This document shows, piece by piece, positions 41,819 through 50,502 of a stretch of 52,601 nucleotides of DNA (positions are counted from its first letter, which is position 1; each line of letters starts with the position of its first letter). The stretch is from Candidatus Bipolaricaulota bacterium. Lineage in GTDB: Bacteria > Bipolaricaulota > Bipolaricaulia > Bipolaricaulales > Bipolaricaulaceae. The notes under the pieces are model-generated. The model was not told where the DNA came from and did no database searches. It worked only from the letters and a program-made list of their open reading frames with translations. A program made the position numbers and the translations under genes. The stretch is taken from positions 1-52,601 of the forward strand of contig JACIWJ010000004.1 in NCBI GenBank assembly GCA_014361015.1, written 5' to 3'.

Positions 41819-43657
41819 ATGTCTGCCCAGAAGGACCTCGCGGCGCGGGTGCGGGACCTCCCCAAGTCCCCCGGCGTCTACCTGTTCCGGGGAGGCGACG
41901 GGGCGGTCCTCTACGTGGGGAAGGCCTCCTCCCTCCGCGACCGGGCCCGCTCGTACTTCCAGAAGCGGGGGCTTTCCCTCAAGGTCCGCCTCCTGATGAA
42001 GGAGGCGCGAGACCTGGAGACGATCGTCACCGGCACCGAGGAGGACGCGCTCGTCCTCGAGGATGCCCTCGTCAAGAAGCACCGCCCGCGGTTCAACACG
42101 CGGCTGCGCGACGACAAGCGCTACCCGTACCTCAAGATCACCGCCGAGCCCTTCCCCCGCGTCTTGGTCGTCCGCCGCCCGGCGGACGACGGCGCCCGCT
42201 ACTTCGGGCCGTTCACCTCGAGCCGGGCGATGCGCCGCGTGCTCAAGCTCGCGCACAAGCTCTTCCCGATCCGCACCTGCAACCTCCCGCTCGGGGAGAA
42301 GCGCTACGAGCGGCCGTGCCTCCTCTACCACATCGGCCGCTGCTCCGGGCCGTGTGCGGGCCTGGTGAGCCCGGAGGAGTACCGGCGGGCCGTGGACGCC
42401 GCTGCGCACCTGTTCGAGGGCCGCGTGGAGCGGGTGGTCGAGGACCTCGCCCTGGACATGGTCCGCGCTTCATCCGAGGAGCGGTTCGAACACGCGGCGC
42501 GGCTGCGGGACACGATCCAGGCCCTGGAGCGGATCCGCGAGCGGCAGGCGGTGGCCCTCCCCGATCCGGTGGACCTCGATGCGGTGGCGGTGGCGGTGAG
42601 CGAGGAGCGGGGCCACGGGGCGGTGCTCATCGTGCGCAGCGGACGGCTCATCGGGCGCGAAGGGTTCCCCCTTGCCCTCCCCCCTGGCTCCACCCCCGAG
42701 GAGGCCCTGGAGGAGTTTCTCGATCAGTACTACACCCGCGCCACGGCGATCCCCCCCGAGGTGCTCGTGCCGGTCGCGCTTCCGGAGACCGAGGCGCTCA
42801 CCGCGTACCTCGCCGGGCGGCGGGGGGGGCGGGTCCACGTCGGCGTCCCCCGCTCCCCGGAGCGGCGGGCAATCCTGGAGATGGCGGAACGGAACGCGGC
42901 CCTCGCCCTCAAACAGGCGGAAAAGGTCGAGCTCCTGCCCGCGGAGGAGGAGGCGGTGGACGAGCTCGGGGAGGCCCTCGCCCTCTCCGCCCGGCCGTGG
43001 CGGATCGAGGCGTTCGACATCTCCAACCTCCAGGGCGGCGAGGCGACCGGGTCGATGGTCGTGTTCGTGGGCGGCCGACCGCGACGGGACGCGTACCGCA
43101 GGTTCCGGGTCCGCATCTCGGGCAAGCCCGACGACTACGCGATGATGGCGGAGGTCCTCCGCCGCCGACTGCGGCACGGCTTGAGCGAGATCGCCGACCC
43201 GACGATCGCTCGGGGCCGGTTCTCCGACCTCCCGGACCTGATCCTGGTGGATGGGGGAAAGGGCCAGCTGGGGGTCGCGGAGCGGGCCCTGGCCGAGGTG
43301 GACCTGGGTGGGATTGAGGTCGCCGCCCTCGCCAAGCGTGAGGAGCTCGTCTACGTGCCCGGCCGACCTGATCCGATCCGCCTTCCCCGCGGCTCCCCCG
43401 CCCTCAGGCTCCTCCAGGAGATCCGCGACGAGGCGCACCGGTTCGCGATCGAGTACCACCGCAAGCTGCGCGAGAAGCGGGCGTTGGGGAGCCTGCTCGA
43501 CCGCGTCCCCGGGATCGGCCCGAAGCGGAAGGCGACGCTCCTGGCGCGGTTCGGGTCCGTGGACGGGCTCCGCCAGGCGACCCTCGAGGATCTCCTCTCC
43601 GTGCCCGGCCTCCCCCGGACCACGGCCGAGCTCCTCTACAAGGCCCTCCGCGCCTAG
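41819..43657 (+). CDS. uvrC: UvrABC excinuclease subunit C
   Basis: 612 residues, standard length. The GIY-YIG nuclease starts SPGVYLFRGGDGAVLYVGKA (about 17-36). The UVR motif is SEERFEHAARLRDTIQALER (about 218-237). The RNase H-like second nuclease has FDISNLQGGEATGSMVVFVG and LILVDGGKGQL. Tandem helix-hairpin-helix motifs end the protein (RVPGIGPKRKATLLARFGSV, SVPGLPRTTAELLY). It makes both incisions in nucleotide excision repair. uvrA and uvrB are elsewhere. No ribosome binding site is evident before the ATG. Confidence 0.96.
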   Translation: MSAQKDLAARVRDLPKSPGVYLFRGGDGAVLYVGKASSLRDRARSYFQKRGLSLKVRLLMKEARDLETIVTGTEEDALVLEDALVKKHRPRFNTRLRDDKRYPYLKITAEPFPRVLVVRRPADDGARYFGPFTSSRAMRRVLKLAHKLFPIRTCNLPLGEKRYERPCLLYHIGRCSGPCAGLVSPEEYRRAVDAAAHLFEGRVERVVEDLALDMVRASSEERFEHAARLRDTIQALERIRERQAVALPDPVDLDAVAVAVSEERGHGAVLIVRSGRLIGREGFPLALPPGSTPEEALEEFLDQYYTRATAIPPEVLVPVALPETEALTAYLAGRRGGRVHVGVPRSPERRAILEMAERNAALALKQAEKVELLPAEEEAVDELGEALALSARPWRIEAFDISNLQGGEATGSMVVFVGGRPRRDAYRRFRVRISGKPDDYAMMAEVLRRRLRHGLSEIADPTIARGRFSDLPDLILVDGGKGQLGVAERALAEVDLGGIEVAALAKREELVYVPGRPDPIRLPRGSPALRLLQEIRDEAHRFAIEYHRKLREKRALGSLLDRVPGIGPKRKATLLARFGSVDGLRQATLEDLLSVPGLPRTTAELLYKALRA

Positions 43658-43661
43658 CCGG

Positions 43662-43667
43662 TATAAT
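43662..43667 (+). promoter_or_regulatory. -10 box of the M42 peptidase gene
   Basis: Perfect TATAAT right after uvrC, with a leader carrying AAAGGAG before the GTG at 43694. No clear -35. Confidence 0.55.
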
Positions 43668-43693
43668 CGCGCCCCGAATCGAAAGGAGACGCG

Positions 43694-44737
43694 GTGAACC
43701 TAGAACGGAAGCTGCAGAAGCTCTCGGATGCGTTCGGGGTGGCGGGGTTCGAGGACGAGGTGCGGGAGGTCCTCCACGAGATGGTCGCTCCCTACGCCGA
43801 GACCTGCGAGACGGACCCCTTGGGGAACCTCATCTGCTCGCGCGGAAGCGGCGATCCCGTCATGCTCGACGCCCACATGGACGAGGTTGGGTTCATGGTG
43901 AAGTGGATCGAAAAGGACGGGTTCCTCCGCCTCACCGCGCTCGGCGGATGGGACGACCGGATCCTGATGGCCCACCGGGTCACCCTCCTCACCCGCACGG
44001 GGGAGAAGGTCGTCGGGGTCATCGGCAGCACCCCACCCCACATCCAGTCCGACGGGGATCGCGACAAGGTCGTGCCGCTCGACGACCTGTTCGTCGACAT
44101 CGGCGCCCGGAGCCGGGACGAGGCGGAGGCGTTCGGCGTCCACATCGGCGATCCGGCGACGATCCACTACCCGTTCCTGCGCCTGCGCGAGGGGTACGTG
44201 ACCGGGAAGGCGTTCGACGACCGGGCGGGGTGCCTCGTCGCCGGCGAAGCGCTGCGCCTCCTGGCAGAGGAGAAGCTCCCCTACAAGCTCGTCGTCTGCT
44301 TCTCCGTCCACGAGGAGGGGGGACTCCGTGGGGCCAAGGCCGCCGCGTACCGAATCGCCCCCAAGCTCGCCCTGTCCCTCGAGGGGACGATCGGGGCCGA
44401 CATGCCGGGCGTCCCGGAGGCGAAGCAGCCGGTCCGCCTGGGGCACGGCCCGGCGATCACCCTCGCCGACCGGTCGATCACGGTGAAGCCCAAGCTCGCC
44501 CGGTTTCTGGAGAAGATCGCTGACGAGAACGGGATCCGCTACCAGTACAAGCTCCCCGCCTACGGATCCACGAACGCGGGGGCGATCCACACCGAGCGGG
44601 GCGGGATCCTCGCCGGGGTGGTATCCGTTCCCTGCCGGTACATCCACTCCCCGGTCTCGACCCTGTACCTGGCCGATCTCGAGGCGACGCTCAAGCTCGT
44701 GGTGGCCTTCCTCCGCAAGGCCGGGGACCTGCTGTAG
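43694..44737 (+). CDS. M42-family metallo-aminopeptidase
   Basis: 347 residues. The co-catalytic metal site is complete: His in VMLDAHMDEVGFMVKWI, Asp in GYVTGKAFDDRAGCLVAGEA, the base/ligand Glu-Glu in CFSVHEEGGLRGAKAAAYRI, Asp/Glu in LEGTIGADMPG and His in VPCRYIHSPVSTL. It probably forms large tetrahedral (TET-like) assemblies that trim peptides after proteasome-like proteases. GTG start with AAAGGAG upstream. Confidence 0.93.
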   Translation: MNLERKLQKLSDAFGVAGFEDEVREVLHEMVAPYAETCETDPLGNLICSRGSGDPVMLDAHMDEVGFMVKWIEKDGFLRLTALGGWDDRILMAHRVTLLTRTGEKVVGVIGSTPPHIQSDGDRDKVVPLDDLFVDIGARSRDEAEAFGVHIGDPATIHYPFLRLREGYVTGKAFDDRAGCLVAGEALRLLAEEKLPYKLVVCFSVHEEGGLRGAKAAAYRIAPKLALSLEGTIGADMPGVPEAKQPVRLGHGPAITLADRSITVKPKLARFLEKIADENGIRYQYKLPAYGSTNAGAIHTERGGILAGVVSVPCRYIHSPVSTLYLADLEATLKLVVAFLRKAGDLL

Positions 44738-44782
44738 GAGCGGCGAGCCTTCGGACAGGCCAGCCGCGACTCTGAACCGAGG

Positions 44783-46156
44783 CTAGGCGGCGCGGGAACG
44801 AACGGCAGGCGCAGACGTCCCGACCGCGACCGCCGCGGGAACGGTGTCGTGGTCGGGGATCGTCGCCTCGACGGTCCGCAGCGGACGGTAGAGGAGCGCC
44901 CCCAGCGCGACGCACGCACCGAAGACTCCGCCCAGAACGAGCATCAGCGCCATCCCAGCCCCCGGGCCGGTCCCCACCAGGGGACCGAGTGCGGAAGCCA
45001 GGACCGTCCCCTCGCGCATCGCCGGCTCGAACACGTGGTCGGCCATCGGCCCCGCGAGGAGCATCGCCAGCGGCGCCCCGATCTGGGCGATCATCAGCCG
45101 CACCGAGAACACCCGCCCCTGGAGGTCGGGAGGAACCTTCGACTGCCAGATCGCCTGGCTGGAGGCGTTCACCGTGGGGAAAACCAGCGCCCCCAGGAAC
45201 CCCGTCACCGCCCACATCGGAAGCGACCGCCCCAGCCCGAGGCACGCTTGGCCGAGGATCCCCCCCAGGGCGCAGCCGAAGATCACCCCGTACACCCGCC
45301 GCTTCGGCCCGCCCCACAGGCTGAGGAGGAGCCCACCGACCACGCTCCCGATCGCCGCCGCCGAACGCACGCTCCCCAAGACGAGCTCGTTGTTCCCGGT
45401 GCGGGCGAGGACCATCGGCGCGAGGACCGTGAACCCGAAGTTCGTGTTCACGTTGAACAAGAGGAACATCAGCAGCAGCCCGAGAAGGCCCGGTCGGGCG
45501 AAGATGTAGCGGAACCCGAATCCCGCCTCGCGGAGCAGGTTCCCTCTGGCGGCGATCGCCTCCGCGGAACGGGGTGGCTGGGGAACGCGCGCGAACACGA
45601 GGATCAGGATCGCGGTGAGCATCGTGGTCAGGTCGATCGCCATGATCCCCGCGATCCCGAGCGGACCGAGGAGGACCCCCGCCCCGATGGGTGCCAGGAC
45701 CCCGGAGATCGAGCCCGCCAGCGACATCATCCCGCTCGCCCGCGCGTACTGGGACTTGTCGACGAGCACGCTGATCGTCGCCGAGTACGCCGGGAACTGG
45801 AACGCCCCGAACGTGCCCGCGAAGGCCGCGGCCACGTAGAGGTGCCCGATCTCGAGGCGTCCGGTCAGGTACAGGGCGAGGATCGCCGCCGTGGCCAGCC
45901 CGGCCGCGACATCAGACAGAATCATGAGGAGCTTGCGGTTCGCCCGGTCCACGATCGCGCCAGCGAGCGGGCTGATGAGGATCACCGGCCCGAACGCGCA
46001 CACCCCGACTAGGGCGAGGGCCGTGGCCCGGCCCGTGAGCTGCCACGCCCAGATCGTGAGGGCGAAGTGCGTCATCCCCGTCCCGAGCATGGACAGCATC
46101 TGGCCCGCCCAGATCGCCGTGAACGTTCCCATCCCCTTGAACCGCTCACCGTTCAT
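44783..46156 (-). CDS. MFS exporter (DHA3/EntS-like)
   Basis: 457 residues, 12 hydrophobic helices. SPLAGAIVDRANRKLLMILS (about 62-81) is the MFS loop motif, and RAS-GMM-SLAGSISGVLAPIGAG is the motif shared by the DHA3 (MFS_3) exporters. The C-terminal tail (EATIPDHDTVPAAVAV onwards) is soluble. Likely export of a drug, siderophore or lipid-like compound. ATG at 46156 follows AAGAGGTAG. Its promoter contains an operator-like palindrome (46222-46239), so it is probably induced by a small molecule. Confidence 0.88.
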   Translation of the reverse strand: MNGERFKGMGTFTAIWAGQMLSMLGTGMTHFALTIWAWQLTGRATALALVGVCAFGPVILISPLAGAIVDRANRKLLMILSDVAAGLATAAILALYLTGRLEIGHLYVAAAFAGTFGAFQFPAYSATISVLVDKSQYARASGMMSLAGSISGVLAPIGAGVLLGPLGIAGIMAIDLTTMLTAILILVFARVPQPPRSAEAIAARGNLLREAGFGFRYIFARPGLLGLLLMFLLFNVNTNFGFTVLAPMVLARTGNNELVLGSVRSAAAIGSVVGGLLLSLWGGPKRRVYGVIFGCALGGILGQACLGLGRSLPMWAVTGFLGALVFPTVNASSQAIWQSKVPPDLQGRVFSVRLMIAQIGAPLAMLLAGPMADHVFEPAMREGTVLASALGPLVGTGPGAGMALMLVLGGVFGACVALGALLYRPLRTVEATIPDHDTVPAAVAVGTSAPAVRSRAA

Positions 46157-46218
46157 GTCTACCTCTTGGGCTCCCTGCCGGGCGGTCCCGGCCAGTGTCG
46201 CCCTTCACCGAAGGCCTT

Positions 46219-46247
46219 ACCGTAACATAACACTGTTACTTAGTCAA
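46219..46247 (-). promoter_or_regulatory. Promoter of the MFS exporter with operator in the spacer
   Basis: On the minus strand: TTGACT (46242-46247), exactly 17 nt spacer, TACGGT (46219-46224). The inverted repeat GTAACA-N6-TGTTAC (46222-46239) fills most of the spacer, an arrangement typical of repression by TetR- or MarR-like proteins. No regulator gene is adjacent. Confidence 0.65.
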
Positions 46248-46286
46248 GGCGGCGTCTTGGCGGTTCTCTCAACATGGCTCGGGGCC

Positions 46287-46829
46287 CTACAGCTCTGCTC
46301 GCTCGACGAGGTAGAGAAGGCCAGCCAGCAGCACGGTCAGGAGGCCGATCGTGGCCCAGCGGGGCAGGCGCAGGAGCTCGGGCAGCGTGCCCTTCGGGAA
46401 CGCTCCCTTCCGCAAAAGCCCGTTCCGCACCCGCGGGTAGACCACGGCGAACAGCCACGAGCCGAGGAGGATTCCCGGGAGGCCCCCCACCAGCGCGTCG
46501 AGCCGGCCGTTCCCGATCGCGCCGGCGATCGTCCCTGGGCAGTAGCCAAGCACGGCGAACCCCACACCGAAGATCAGCCCGCCCACCGCGTTCTTCCCCC
46601 ACGATCCGCCCTTGGGGGACAACCTCACCCGGCCCGCTCGCTGCAGGAGGTGGATCCCGACCGCGCCGACCACGACCGCGGACAGCATGATCTTGAGCAC
46701 GGTGAAGTCGGTCAGCAGGAGCTGCCCCAGGATCACGTCGTAGCTCGTCGCCCCGCCCTTGTGGAGGAGGAATCCGAACACAACCCCGAACAGGAGGCCC
46801 CACGCGAGGTCCGCTCTCTTCGACTTCAT
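46287..46829 (-). CDS. YedE/YeeE-type sulfur transport protein (second)
   Basis: 180 residues, four to five hydrophobic helices. FLLHKGGATSYDVILGQLLL near the start and GVGFAVLGYCPGTIAGAIGN (about 93-112, with the conserved Cys) match the YedE/YeeE/DUF395 half-protein. Homologues conduct thiosulfate or related sulfur species through cysteine relays. ATG at 46829 is 10 nt from the preceding YedE stop. It is the second half of a two-gene pair equivalent to one long YeeE. Confidence 0.85.
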   Translation of the reverse strand: MKSKRADLAWGLLFGVVFGFLLHKGGATSYDVILGQLLLTDFTVLKIMLSAVVVGAVGIHLLQRAGRVRLSPKGGSWGKNAVGGLIFGVGFAVLGYCPGTIAGAIGNGRLDALVGGLPGILLGSWLFAVVYPRVRNGLLRKGAFPKGTLPELLRLPRWATIGLLTVLLAGLLYLVERAEL

Positions 46830-46839
46830 CGCCGCCCCC

Positions 46840-47361
46840 TCACGCCAGGACCCGGAACAGGAGCTGGGCAACGCCGATCCCGCCTGCGAAGAACCCGATC
46901 GCCGACACCCAGCTCGCCACGGAGAGCTGCATCGTCCCGCTGATCCCGTGCCCGCTCGTGCACCCGTCGGCCCAGCGCGCGCCGAACCCGAGGAGGATCC
47001 CTCCCAGGAGCGCGACGAAGGCCCGCAGGCCGATCCCAGAGCCGAACGCCCCCTCCCATTGGTGAGGGATCCACCGGGCCACGAGGTCGCCGGACAGGAG
47101 GGCGGACGCCGCCGCACCGATCACGATCCCCACCACGAGCATCGCCTGCCAGTCCACGGCCGGCGCGACCTCCCGGTAGTACGGGCGGTTGAGGACCCGC
47201 TCTCCGCGGACGAGGCGCTCGATCGCCCCGGCTGCCCGGGAGAACGTGGTCGAGCACCCGATCGGCTTCCCGGAGATGAGCCAGGTGAACCAGCTCAGGA
47301 TCCCGATCCCCGCGCCCACAACGTAGGGCGACCAACGCAGTTCCGTCAGCCAATCCGTCAT
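46840..47361 (-). CDS. YedE/YeeE-type sulfur transport protein (first)
   Basis: 173 residues. SGKPIGCSTTFSRAAGAIER (about 32-51) and GFGARWADGCTSGHGISGTM (about 125-144) carry the two conserved cysteine motifs of the YeeE/YedE family. Start ATG at 47361 overlaps the stop of the rhodanese fusion gene (ATGA), so the enzyme and the transporter are translationally coupled. It likely moves thiosulfate, sulfide or polysulfide. Confidence 0.87.
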   Translation of the reverse strand: MTDWLTELRWSPYVVGAGIGILSWFTWLISGKPIGCSTTFSRAAGAIERLVRGERVLNRPYYREVAPAVDWQAMLVVGIVIGAAASALLSGDLVARWIPHQWEGAFGSGIGLRAFVALLGGILLGFGARWADGCTSGHGISGTMQLSVASWVSAIGFFAGGIGVAQLLFRVLA

Positions 47362-48818
47362 CGCGTCCTCCTCCCGTCCAGCTCGACCTGGGGCCCCGCG
47401 ATCTGGGCGAAGTAGCGCGACCCGTGCGGGTTCTCGCACACCGTGCACTGCTTCGCGTACCCGGCCGCGCTGTACCCGGTCATCCCCCCCGCCACGTTGT
47501 ACACCTCGCGGAACCCGCGTTGCCGCAGCAGGCTCGCCGCGAGGCCGGAGCGGTTGCCCGAGCTGCAGATGAGGAAGATGGGCTTGTTCGGATCGAGGTC
47601 CGTGTGACGGGTGCGCAGGTCGGGGGCCGGGATGTTGATGGCCCCCGCGATGTGGCTGTCCCGGAACTCGAGGGGGGTCCTCACGTCAACGAGCACGATC
47701 GGATCGTCTCCGGTGACCCGGGCGTGGAGATCCTCCGCCGACACGAGGTGCAGGTGACCCACCCCGAACCCGCTCGTCGCCCAGGCCGCGATCCCGCCGG
47801 CCAGGTAAGCCGCAGACCCGTCCAAGCCCACCCGCCGCGCCCACAGCGTCGCCTCCGCCGCCGCCTCCGGACGGTCGGCGACCCACAGGAGGTCCGCGTC
47901 CGGAGGGAGCACCCACCCCGCGAAGGTGGGGAAGTTCCCCGCCAGATCGAGGTGAACGGAGCCCGGGACGTGCACCCCTGCGAACGCCGGGTACCCGCGC
48001 ACGTCCACCACCGCGGCCTCCTCCCGTTCCCGCCGCGCCCGGAACTCGGCCGGGGAGAGCTCGATCAGGGGGGGCAGGTCCGCCAGCAGCGCCGGTCCCC
48101 GCCGGTTGACCTCGCTCAGGCGGGCAAAGTGGTCGGGGGCAGGCGGCATGTCGCTCGTCAGGGAACGGACGAACTCCGCCTCGCCGCGGATCTGCAAAGT
48201 GGCGTTGTACCGCCGCTCGTAGCCGATCGTCGTCCGGTACTTCGCCCCCACCGCGCGGCCGCACAGGGACCCCGCCCCGTGGGCCGGGTAGACCTCGCAG
48301 TGGTCGGGGAGCCGGAGCAGGACGTCGTGCAGGCTGTGGTAGAGGCTCCGGGCGAGCTCTTGGGCCCGGTTGGGAAAGAGGTCGGGCCGGCCCACGTCGC
48401 CCACGAACAGGGTGTCGCCGGTGAATACGCCGACCGGGCCGTCGCCGCGGCCGGTATCCGTCACCACGTAGCACACGTGCTCCGGGGTGTGGCCCGCCGT
48501 CTCCAGAACGTCGAGCCGCATGTCCTCGATCTCGATCCGGTCGCCCGCGTCGACTCCCACGTGGTCGAACGCGCACCCCGCCGCGCGCGGGGCGTAGATC
48601 GTGGCCCCGGTGGCTTGGGCGAGGTCGAGGTGCCCGGAGGCGAAGTCCGCGTGGAGGTGCGTCTCGAGGACGTGCGTGATCCGCACCCCCAGCTCGCGGG
48701 CCTGGGCGAGGTAGACGTCCACGTCCCGCCGCGGGTCGACCACGGCGCAGGACTTCTTCCCCACGAGCAGGTACGAGCTGTGGGCGATCTTTGGGGTGAA
48801 CACGTGCACCACGAGCAT
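47358..48818 (-). CDS. Metallo-beta-lactamase fold persulfide dioxygenase-like protein with two rhodanese domains
   Basis: 486 residues in three parts. Residues 1 to about 210 are a metallo-beta-lactamase domain with THLHADFASGH (about 53-63), HTPEHVCYVVTDT and GDTLFVGDVGRPD, similar to ETHE1/BlhA-type persulfide dioxygenases, though the usual HxHxDH reads HLHADF with Phe in place of the His. The first rhodanese domain (about 255-350) has no catalytic Cys (LLWVADRPEA). The second (about 365-455) has the active loop LICSSGNRSGLAA. A C-terminal CTVCENPHG adds a Cys-X2-Cys. It probably processes glutathione or protein persulfide linked to sulfur import. Confidence 0.88.
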   Translation of the reverse strand: MLVVHVFTPKIAHSSYLLVGKKSCAVVDPRRDVDVYLAQARELGVRITHVLETHLHADFASGHLDLAQATGATIYAPRAAGCAFDHVGVDAGDRIEIEDMRLDVLETAGHTPEHVCYVVTDTGRGDGPVGVFTGDTLFVGDVGRPDLFPNRAQELARSLYHSLHDVLLRLPDHCEVYPAHGAGSLCGRAVGAKYRTTIGYERRYNATLQIRGEAEFVRSLTSDMPPAPDHFARLSEVNRRGPALLADLPPLIELSPAEFRARREREEAAVVDVRGYPAFAGVHVPGSVHLDLAGNFPTFAGWVLPPDADLLWVADRPEAAAEATLWARRVGLDGSAAYLAGGIAAWATSGFGVGHLHLVSAEDLHARVTGDDPIVLVDVRTPLEFRDSHIAGAINIPAPDLRTRHTDLDPNKPIFLICSSGNRSGLAASLLRQRGFREVYNVAGGMTGYSAAGYAKQCTVCENPHGSRYFAQIAGPQVELDGRRTR

Positions 48819-48893
48819 CGAGGCTTCCCCCTTTCACACCCTGGAGGGCGAGTCTACCCCACCGCCGGGTCCATCCCCGGACCACGGCGCCCG

Positions 48894-48899
48894 TATACT
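48894..48899 (+). promoter_or_regulatory. -10 box of the disulfide oxidoreductase gene
   Basis: TATACT in the divergent gap between the sulfur operon and the oxidoreductase gene, followed by a GGAGGAGG ribosome binding site. A minus-strand TAGACT (48851-48856) is the likely -10 of the opposite operon. Confidence 0.5.
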
Positions 48900-48925
48900 C
48901 CCTCGTTCTTCGGAGGAGGCAGACG

Positions 48926-50335
48926 ATGAGCGAGCGGTACGACGTGGCGGTGATCGGCCTCGGACCGGCGGGGATGGCGGTGTCGGCGATGGCCGCCCAC
49001 CTGGGGCTCAGGGTCGTGGGGATCGAACGGCGCGCCCTGGGTGGGGAGTGCATGAACACGGGTTGCATCCCGAGCAAGGCCCTCCTCCGGATGGCCCACG
49101 TCCAGCACCTCCTCGCCCGGGCCGCGGACTACGCCCTGGACGGGGAGGCGGACCTGGCTCCGGTGGCCCCCTTCGAGCGCATCGCGAAGCACTTGTCCTA
49201 CATCCGCGACAAGAAGACGACGGCGATGCTCGATCGGGTCGAGCTCGTCGTGGGCCGGGGCAGCGCCCAGTTCGTGGACGGGCACACCCTCGCGGTGGGG
49301 GACGCCCAGTTCAGGGCGAAGAAAATCTTCATCTGCACGGGGAGCCTTCCTGCCGTGCCGCCGATCCCCGGGATCGACGCCGTCCCCTACCTCACGAACG
49401 ACACCCTGTTCGGGCTGGAGCGGGTCCCGGAGAGCCTCGTCGTCCTCGGGGGCGGGGCGATCGGGTGCGAGATGGCCCAGGCGTTCCGGAGGCTGGGATC
49501 GGAAGTGAGCCTCGTCCACATGGACGCCCATCTCCTTCCCCACGGCGATCCCGACGCGGGCGCGATTCTTGAGAAGCAGTTCACCGCCGAGGGGATCCGC
49601 GTCCTGAACGGGCGGAAGATCCGGGCGGTGGAGAAGGCGGGGGCGAGCGTCGCCGTTCTCACCGAGGCCGGAGAGCGGCTGGAGGGTGCGGCCCTCCTCG
49701 TCGCCGCCGGGCGCCGGTTCGACTTCGCGGAACTCGGGCTCGACCGGGCGGGCGTCGCCCACGGCCCGCAGGGCATCGCGGTAGACCGCTACCTCCGGAC
49801 GAGCCAGAAGCACATCTTCGCGCCCGGGGACGCGAACGGAACGTTCCTCTTCTCCCACGCCGCGATGCACCAGGGGATGCTCGCGCTCATGAACAGCCTG
49901 ATCCCCGGGCCGATCAAGCTGCGGTGGCGGAGGTACGTCGTCCCGTGGACGGTGTTCACCGATCCGCCGGTGGCCCACGTGGGGATGCTCGAGCGGGAGC
50001 TCAACGCGCGGCGGATCCGCTACGAGACGATCGAGTCCCGCTACGAGGACTACGGGGCGGCGATCGCCGAGGGGATCGCCGTGGGCTCGGTCAAGGCCTA
50101 CGTGAGCAGGACCGGGCGGGTGTACGGGGCGCGGATCGTGGGCGAGGGGGCGGGGGAGATGATCGGGGAGTGGGGCCTTCTCATCCAGAAGCGGCTCCGC
50201 ATCCACAACATCGCGTTCCTGCAGCACGCGTTCCCCACGATGAGCTTCCTCACCAAGCGCGTCGGCGAGGGGTGGCTCATGAACCGCACCCGGGGACCGG
50301 GGATGCGCCGGATGGCCCGCTGGCTCTGCAGATAG
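48926..50335 (+). CDS. Pyridine nucleotide-disulfide oxidoreductase (dihydrolipoamide dehydrogenase-like)
   Basis: 469 residues. FAD site VAVIGLGPAGMAVSAMAAHL (about 8-27), redox disulfide GGECMNTGCIPSKALL (Cys42, Cys47), NAD(P) site VVLGGGAIGCEMAQAFRRLG and FAPGDANGTFLFSHAAMHQG. The C-terminal catalytic His-Glu dyad of lipoamide dehydrogenases (HPTxSE) reads AFPTMSFLTKRVGEG, so both are missing. The substrate is thus probably not lipoamide; a sulfur compound, coenzyme A disulfide or metal is plausible given the divergent persulfide genes. Confidence 0.85.
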   Translation: MSERYDVAVIGLGPAGMAVSAMAAHLGLRVVGIERRALGGECMNTGCIPSKALLRMAHVQHLLARAADYALDGEADLAPVAPFERIAKHLSYIRDKKTTAMLDRVELVVGRGSAQFVDGHTLAVGDAQFRAKKIFICTGSLPAVPPIPGIDAVPYLTNDTLFGLERVPESLVVLGGGAIGCEMAQAFRRLGSEVSLVHMDAHLLPHGDPDAGAILEKQFTAEGIRVLNGRKIRAVEKAGASVAVLTEAGERLEGAALLVAAGRRFDFAELGLDRAGVAHGPQGIAVDRYLRTSQKHIFAPGDANGTFLFSHAAMHQGMLALMNSLIPGPIKLRWRRYVVPWTVFTDPPVAHVGMLERELNARRIRYETIESRYEDYGAAIAEGIAVGSVKAYVSRTGRVYGARIVGEGAGEMIGEWGLLIQKRLRIHNIAFLQHAFPTMSFLTKRVGEGWLMNRTRGPGMRRMARWLCR

Positions 50336-50365
50336 AGCCCGCAGATTGTCCGTTCGGGTGTAGCG

Positions 50366-50386
50366 TCGGGGTTCATCCCCGACGGC
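50366..50386. repeat. REP-like hairpin with GGGGTTCATCCCC core
   Basis: CGTCGGGGTTCATCCCCGACG: an 8-bp perfect stem and a TTCAT loop, in the gap between the oxidoreductase and the DUF4097 gene. The same core and loop recur at 52520-52548. Confidence 0.65.
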
Positions 50387-50502
50387 CGTTGGTCCATGAT
50401 CTGCCGCCGACAAGCGGCAACTCCAGAGAGTAGAACTGGGGTCCTCTTCGTCTCCTGCCCGTGGCAGACAGGCATCTGGGCAGCAGGAGACCGTCTCCGG
50501 GC

